The notes beneath the pieces are model-generated. The model saw nothing but the letters and a program-made list of their open reading frames with translations, did not search any database and was not told the origin of the DNA. This document shows positions 32,001-33,374 of a stretch of 33,374 nt of DNA, in pieces. Made by a program: the position numbers and the translations under genes. Position 1 is the first letter of the stretch. Each line of letters begins with the position of its first letter. The DNA comes from an uncultured Clostridium sp. (GTDB lineage Bacteria > Bacillota > Clostridia > TANB77 > CAG-508), in contig USQZ01000015.1 of the NCBI GenBank assembly GCA_900556975.1, forward strand, positions 1 to 33,374, read 5' to 3'.

Positions 32001-32555
32001 ATGGGAGCTTTAATTATTATCATTGTTCTTATTGTTTTCATCGCTATTTTTGTAATGTCTGTTTATAATGGACTTATCTCTTCAAGAAATCAAGTTGAAA
32101 ATGCTTGGTCAAAAATAGATGTTGAATTACAAAGAAGATTTGATTTAATTCCAAACCTTGTCGAAACAGTTAAAGGATATATGAAACACGAAGAAAGTGT
32201 TTTAACTAAAGTTACTGAGCTTCGTACTTCTTGGGCTAGTGCTTCAACAATTCAAGAAAAAGCAAAACTTGAAAAAGAATTATCTTCTGCTTTAAATTCA
32301 ATTAATGTGGTTGCTGAACAATATCCAGATTTAAAAGCAAATACAAACTTTTTAAGTTTACAAGAAGAGCTTTCTAATACAGAAAACCAAATTTCTTCTT
32401 CACGTGCTTCATACAACAATATTGTTACAGCATATAATACAAAACTAGAAATTTTTCCAAATAATATAATTGCTAATATGTTCAATTTTAAACAAGCTGA
32501 ATTATTTAAAGTTGAAGATGAAGCTGTAAAAAATAATGTTAAAGTTTCTTTTTAA
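32001..32555 (+). CDS. lemA: LemA family membrane protein
   Basis: 184 residues. An N-terminal membrane helix (ALIIIIVLIVFIAIFVMSVY) is followed by the LemA signature NGLISSRNQVENAWSKIDVELQRRFDLIPNLVETVKGYMKHE and a long helical bundle ending in KVSF. Function in bacteria is not settled. AAGGAGGG precedes the ATG; a possible promoter (TTGTTT, 17 nt, TATTAT) lies near 31938-31970. Gene-free sequence at 31822-31930 shows nothing else. It is convergent with gatB. Confidence 0.93.
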   Translation: MGALIIIIVLIVFIAIFVMSVYNGLISSRNQVENAWSKIDVELQRRFDLIPNLVETVKGYMKHEESVLTKVTELRTSWASASTIQEKAKLEKELSSALNSINVVAEQYPDLKANTNFLSLQEELSNTENQISSSRASYNNIVTAYNTKLEIFPNNIIANMFNFKQAELFKVEDEAVKNNVKVSF

Positions 32556-32576
32556 TTATATTAAAGAACATTAAAA

Positions 32577-32696
32577 AAAATATTATATTGATTTTTAATT
32601 TCTTGCTAAAATCTTTTCCCACCTACTAAACTTCGTTTAGTAGGTTAGGGAAAAACTTTCAAACTGCGCGTCATTTAAAAATCAATATAATATTTT
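32577..32696. repeat. Structured intergenic repeat, family A copy 2
   Basis: 120 bp between lemA and gatB. The 22-bp terminal arms (32577-32598 and 32675-32696) are perfectly complementary. Inside are CTTGCTAAAA, TTTTCCC pairing with GGGAAAA, a perfect 10-bp hairpin CCTACTAAAC/GTTTAGTAGG, and AAAAACTTTCAAACTGCGCG. Compared with copy 1 the core is nearly unchanged and the arm differences are compensated on both sides. Confidence 0.87.
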
Positions 32697-32720
32697 CTTT
32701 TTCTATAATTAATATCAATA

Positions 32721-32757
32721 GAACCGAAAATATTAAAATTTTCGGTTCCTTTTTTTA
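32721..32757 (+). terminator. Terminator between lemA and gatB
   Basis: GAACCGAAAA pairs with TTTTCGGTTC, and on the plus strand CTTTTTTT follows, so it is strong for lemA. In the gatB direction the T run is poor. Confidence 0.85.
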
Positions 32758-33374
32758 TTTATTCAACTCTTCTATAAACATTTTGTTAAGCATTTGCGGA
32801 TTTGCTTTTCCTTTTGTCTCTTTCATTGCTTGTCCTACTAAGAATCCTAATGCTCTATCTTTTCCTGCTTTGTAGTCAGCTACTGATTGAGGATTATTTT
32901 CTAGTACTTTTAATACTACTTCTTTTATTGCTCCTTCATCAGAAATCTGAATCCATCCTTTTTCTTTTATTATTTCACTTGGAGCTTTTGGATTTTCAAA
33001 TAGTTCATCAAGGACTTTCTTTCCTATGTTATTGCTTATTGTTCCTTTATCGATTAATTCTACTAATTCTCCTAATTCTTTTCCTGTGAATGGAATCTTA
33101 TCAGCCTCTTCTTCTTTTTCATTTAAGATTCTTGCTATATCTGACATTAACCAGTTGCTTACTGCTTTTGGATTTTTAGATTTTTCGGTTGCTTCATCAA
33201 ATATATCTGAATAATATTTTGAAGAAGTTACAAAGTTAGCAGCCTTTTCAGATAGTTCAAAATCATTGATATATCTTTCTTTCTTAACCTCTGGTAACTC
33301 TGGTAGGTTCTTTCTGATGTTTTCAATGTATTCATCAGATAATTTTATTGCAACTAAATCTGGATCTGGGAAAT
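32755..33374 (-). CDS. gatB: Aspartyl/glutamyl-tRNA(Asn/Gln) amidotransferase subunit B, C-terminal part
   Basis: 206 codons of the 3' end; the gene runs off the window edge. The visible start FPDPDLVAI and LSDEYIENIRKNLPELPEVKKERYI belong to the GatB linker, and the rest (PKAVSNWLMSDIARILN, ELGELVELIDKGTISNNIGKKVLDELF, NPQSVADYKAGKDRALGFLVGQAMKETKGKANP) is the GatB/YqeY tail domain that contacts tRNA. GatCAB amidates mischarged Glu-tRNA(Gln)/Asp-tRNA(Asn). The 3' end is intact. Confidence 0.96.
   Translation of the reverse strand, partial: FPDPDLVAIKLSDEYIENIRKNLPELPEVKKERYINDFELSEKAANFVTSSKYYSDIFDEATEKSKNPKAVSNWLMSDIARILNEKEEEADKIPFTGKELGELVELIDKGTISNNIGKKVLDELFENPKAPSEIIKEKGWIQISDEGAIKEVVLKVLENNPQSVADYKAGKDRALGFLVGQAMKETKGKANPQMLNKMFIEELNK

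Overview
This window is a 33.4 kb piece of a low-GC, anaerobic, endospore-forming Firmicute, most likely an uncultured gut-type member of the Clostridia. The evidence is the strong AT bias, class III (oxygen-sensitive) ribonucleotide reductase nrdD/nrdG, the forespore sigma factor SigG with a SpoIVFA/SpoIVFB pair, LL-diaminopimelate aminotransferase (DapL) with DapF, a sortase with an LPKTG surface protein, and a CarD-type regulator. Most genes are chromosomal housekeeping genes. I see no phage, IS element, CRISPR array or plasmid gene.

Layout. 1-1.2 kb (+): the end of a proline-rich LPKTG protein, then the L21 leader, rplU and rpmA. 1.2-5.1 kb (-): small membrane protein, tRNA-Met, a 51-codon gene, and the macromolecular-synthesis pair dnaG-rpoD. 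5.2-8.3 kb (-): a structured repeat, then nrdD-nrdG. 8.8-15.6 kb (-): gdpP-rplI-dnaB-tilS-ftsH. 16-17.2 kb (-): dapL. 17.3-20.4 kb: sporulation cluster (spoIVFB, spoIVFA, two small genes, a YlmC/YmxH-type gene on +, sigG). 20.5-23.8 kb: small membrane gene (+) and a large GH5 surface glycanase (-). 23.9-26.3 kb (-): dapF, an MBL hydrolase and an SDR. 26.6-31.8 kb (-): MscS channel, sortase, CarD, dUTPase, pilin-like protein, G5/lytic transglycosylase. 32-33.4 kb: lemA (+) and the 3' end of gatB (-).

Main observation. Three genes (dnaG, spoIVFA, sigG) are each broken by a single-base frame change. In all three the break lies exactly at an in-frame CGG codon, and the correct frame resumes by skipping the C, so that the next codon is GGN (Gly). 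In SigG and the M23 protein that Gly is a family-conserved residue. In my hand scan of every gene here (about 9,400 codons) these are the only three in-frame CGG codons, while CGG occurs roughly 70 times out of frame in the same genes. This pattern suggests that CGG is not an ordinary arginine codon in this organism but a +1 frameshift signal, for example CGGN read as a four-base glycine codon or an unassigned codon that is bypassed. Systematic base-calling error is the main alternative.

Second observation. Two families of structured intergenic repeats recur between genes. Family A (two clear copies plus one distant relative) has long perfect terminal arms that differ between copies by compensating changes around a near-identical core. 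Family B (two copies) has three successive hairpins. Neither overlaps a gene.
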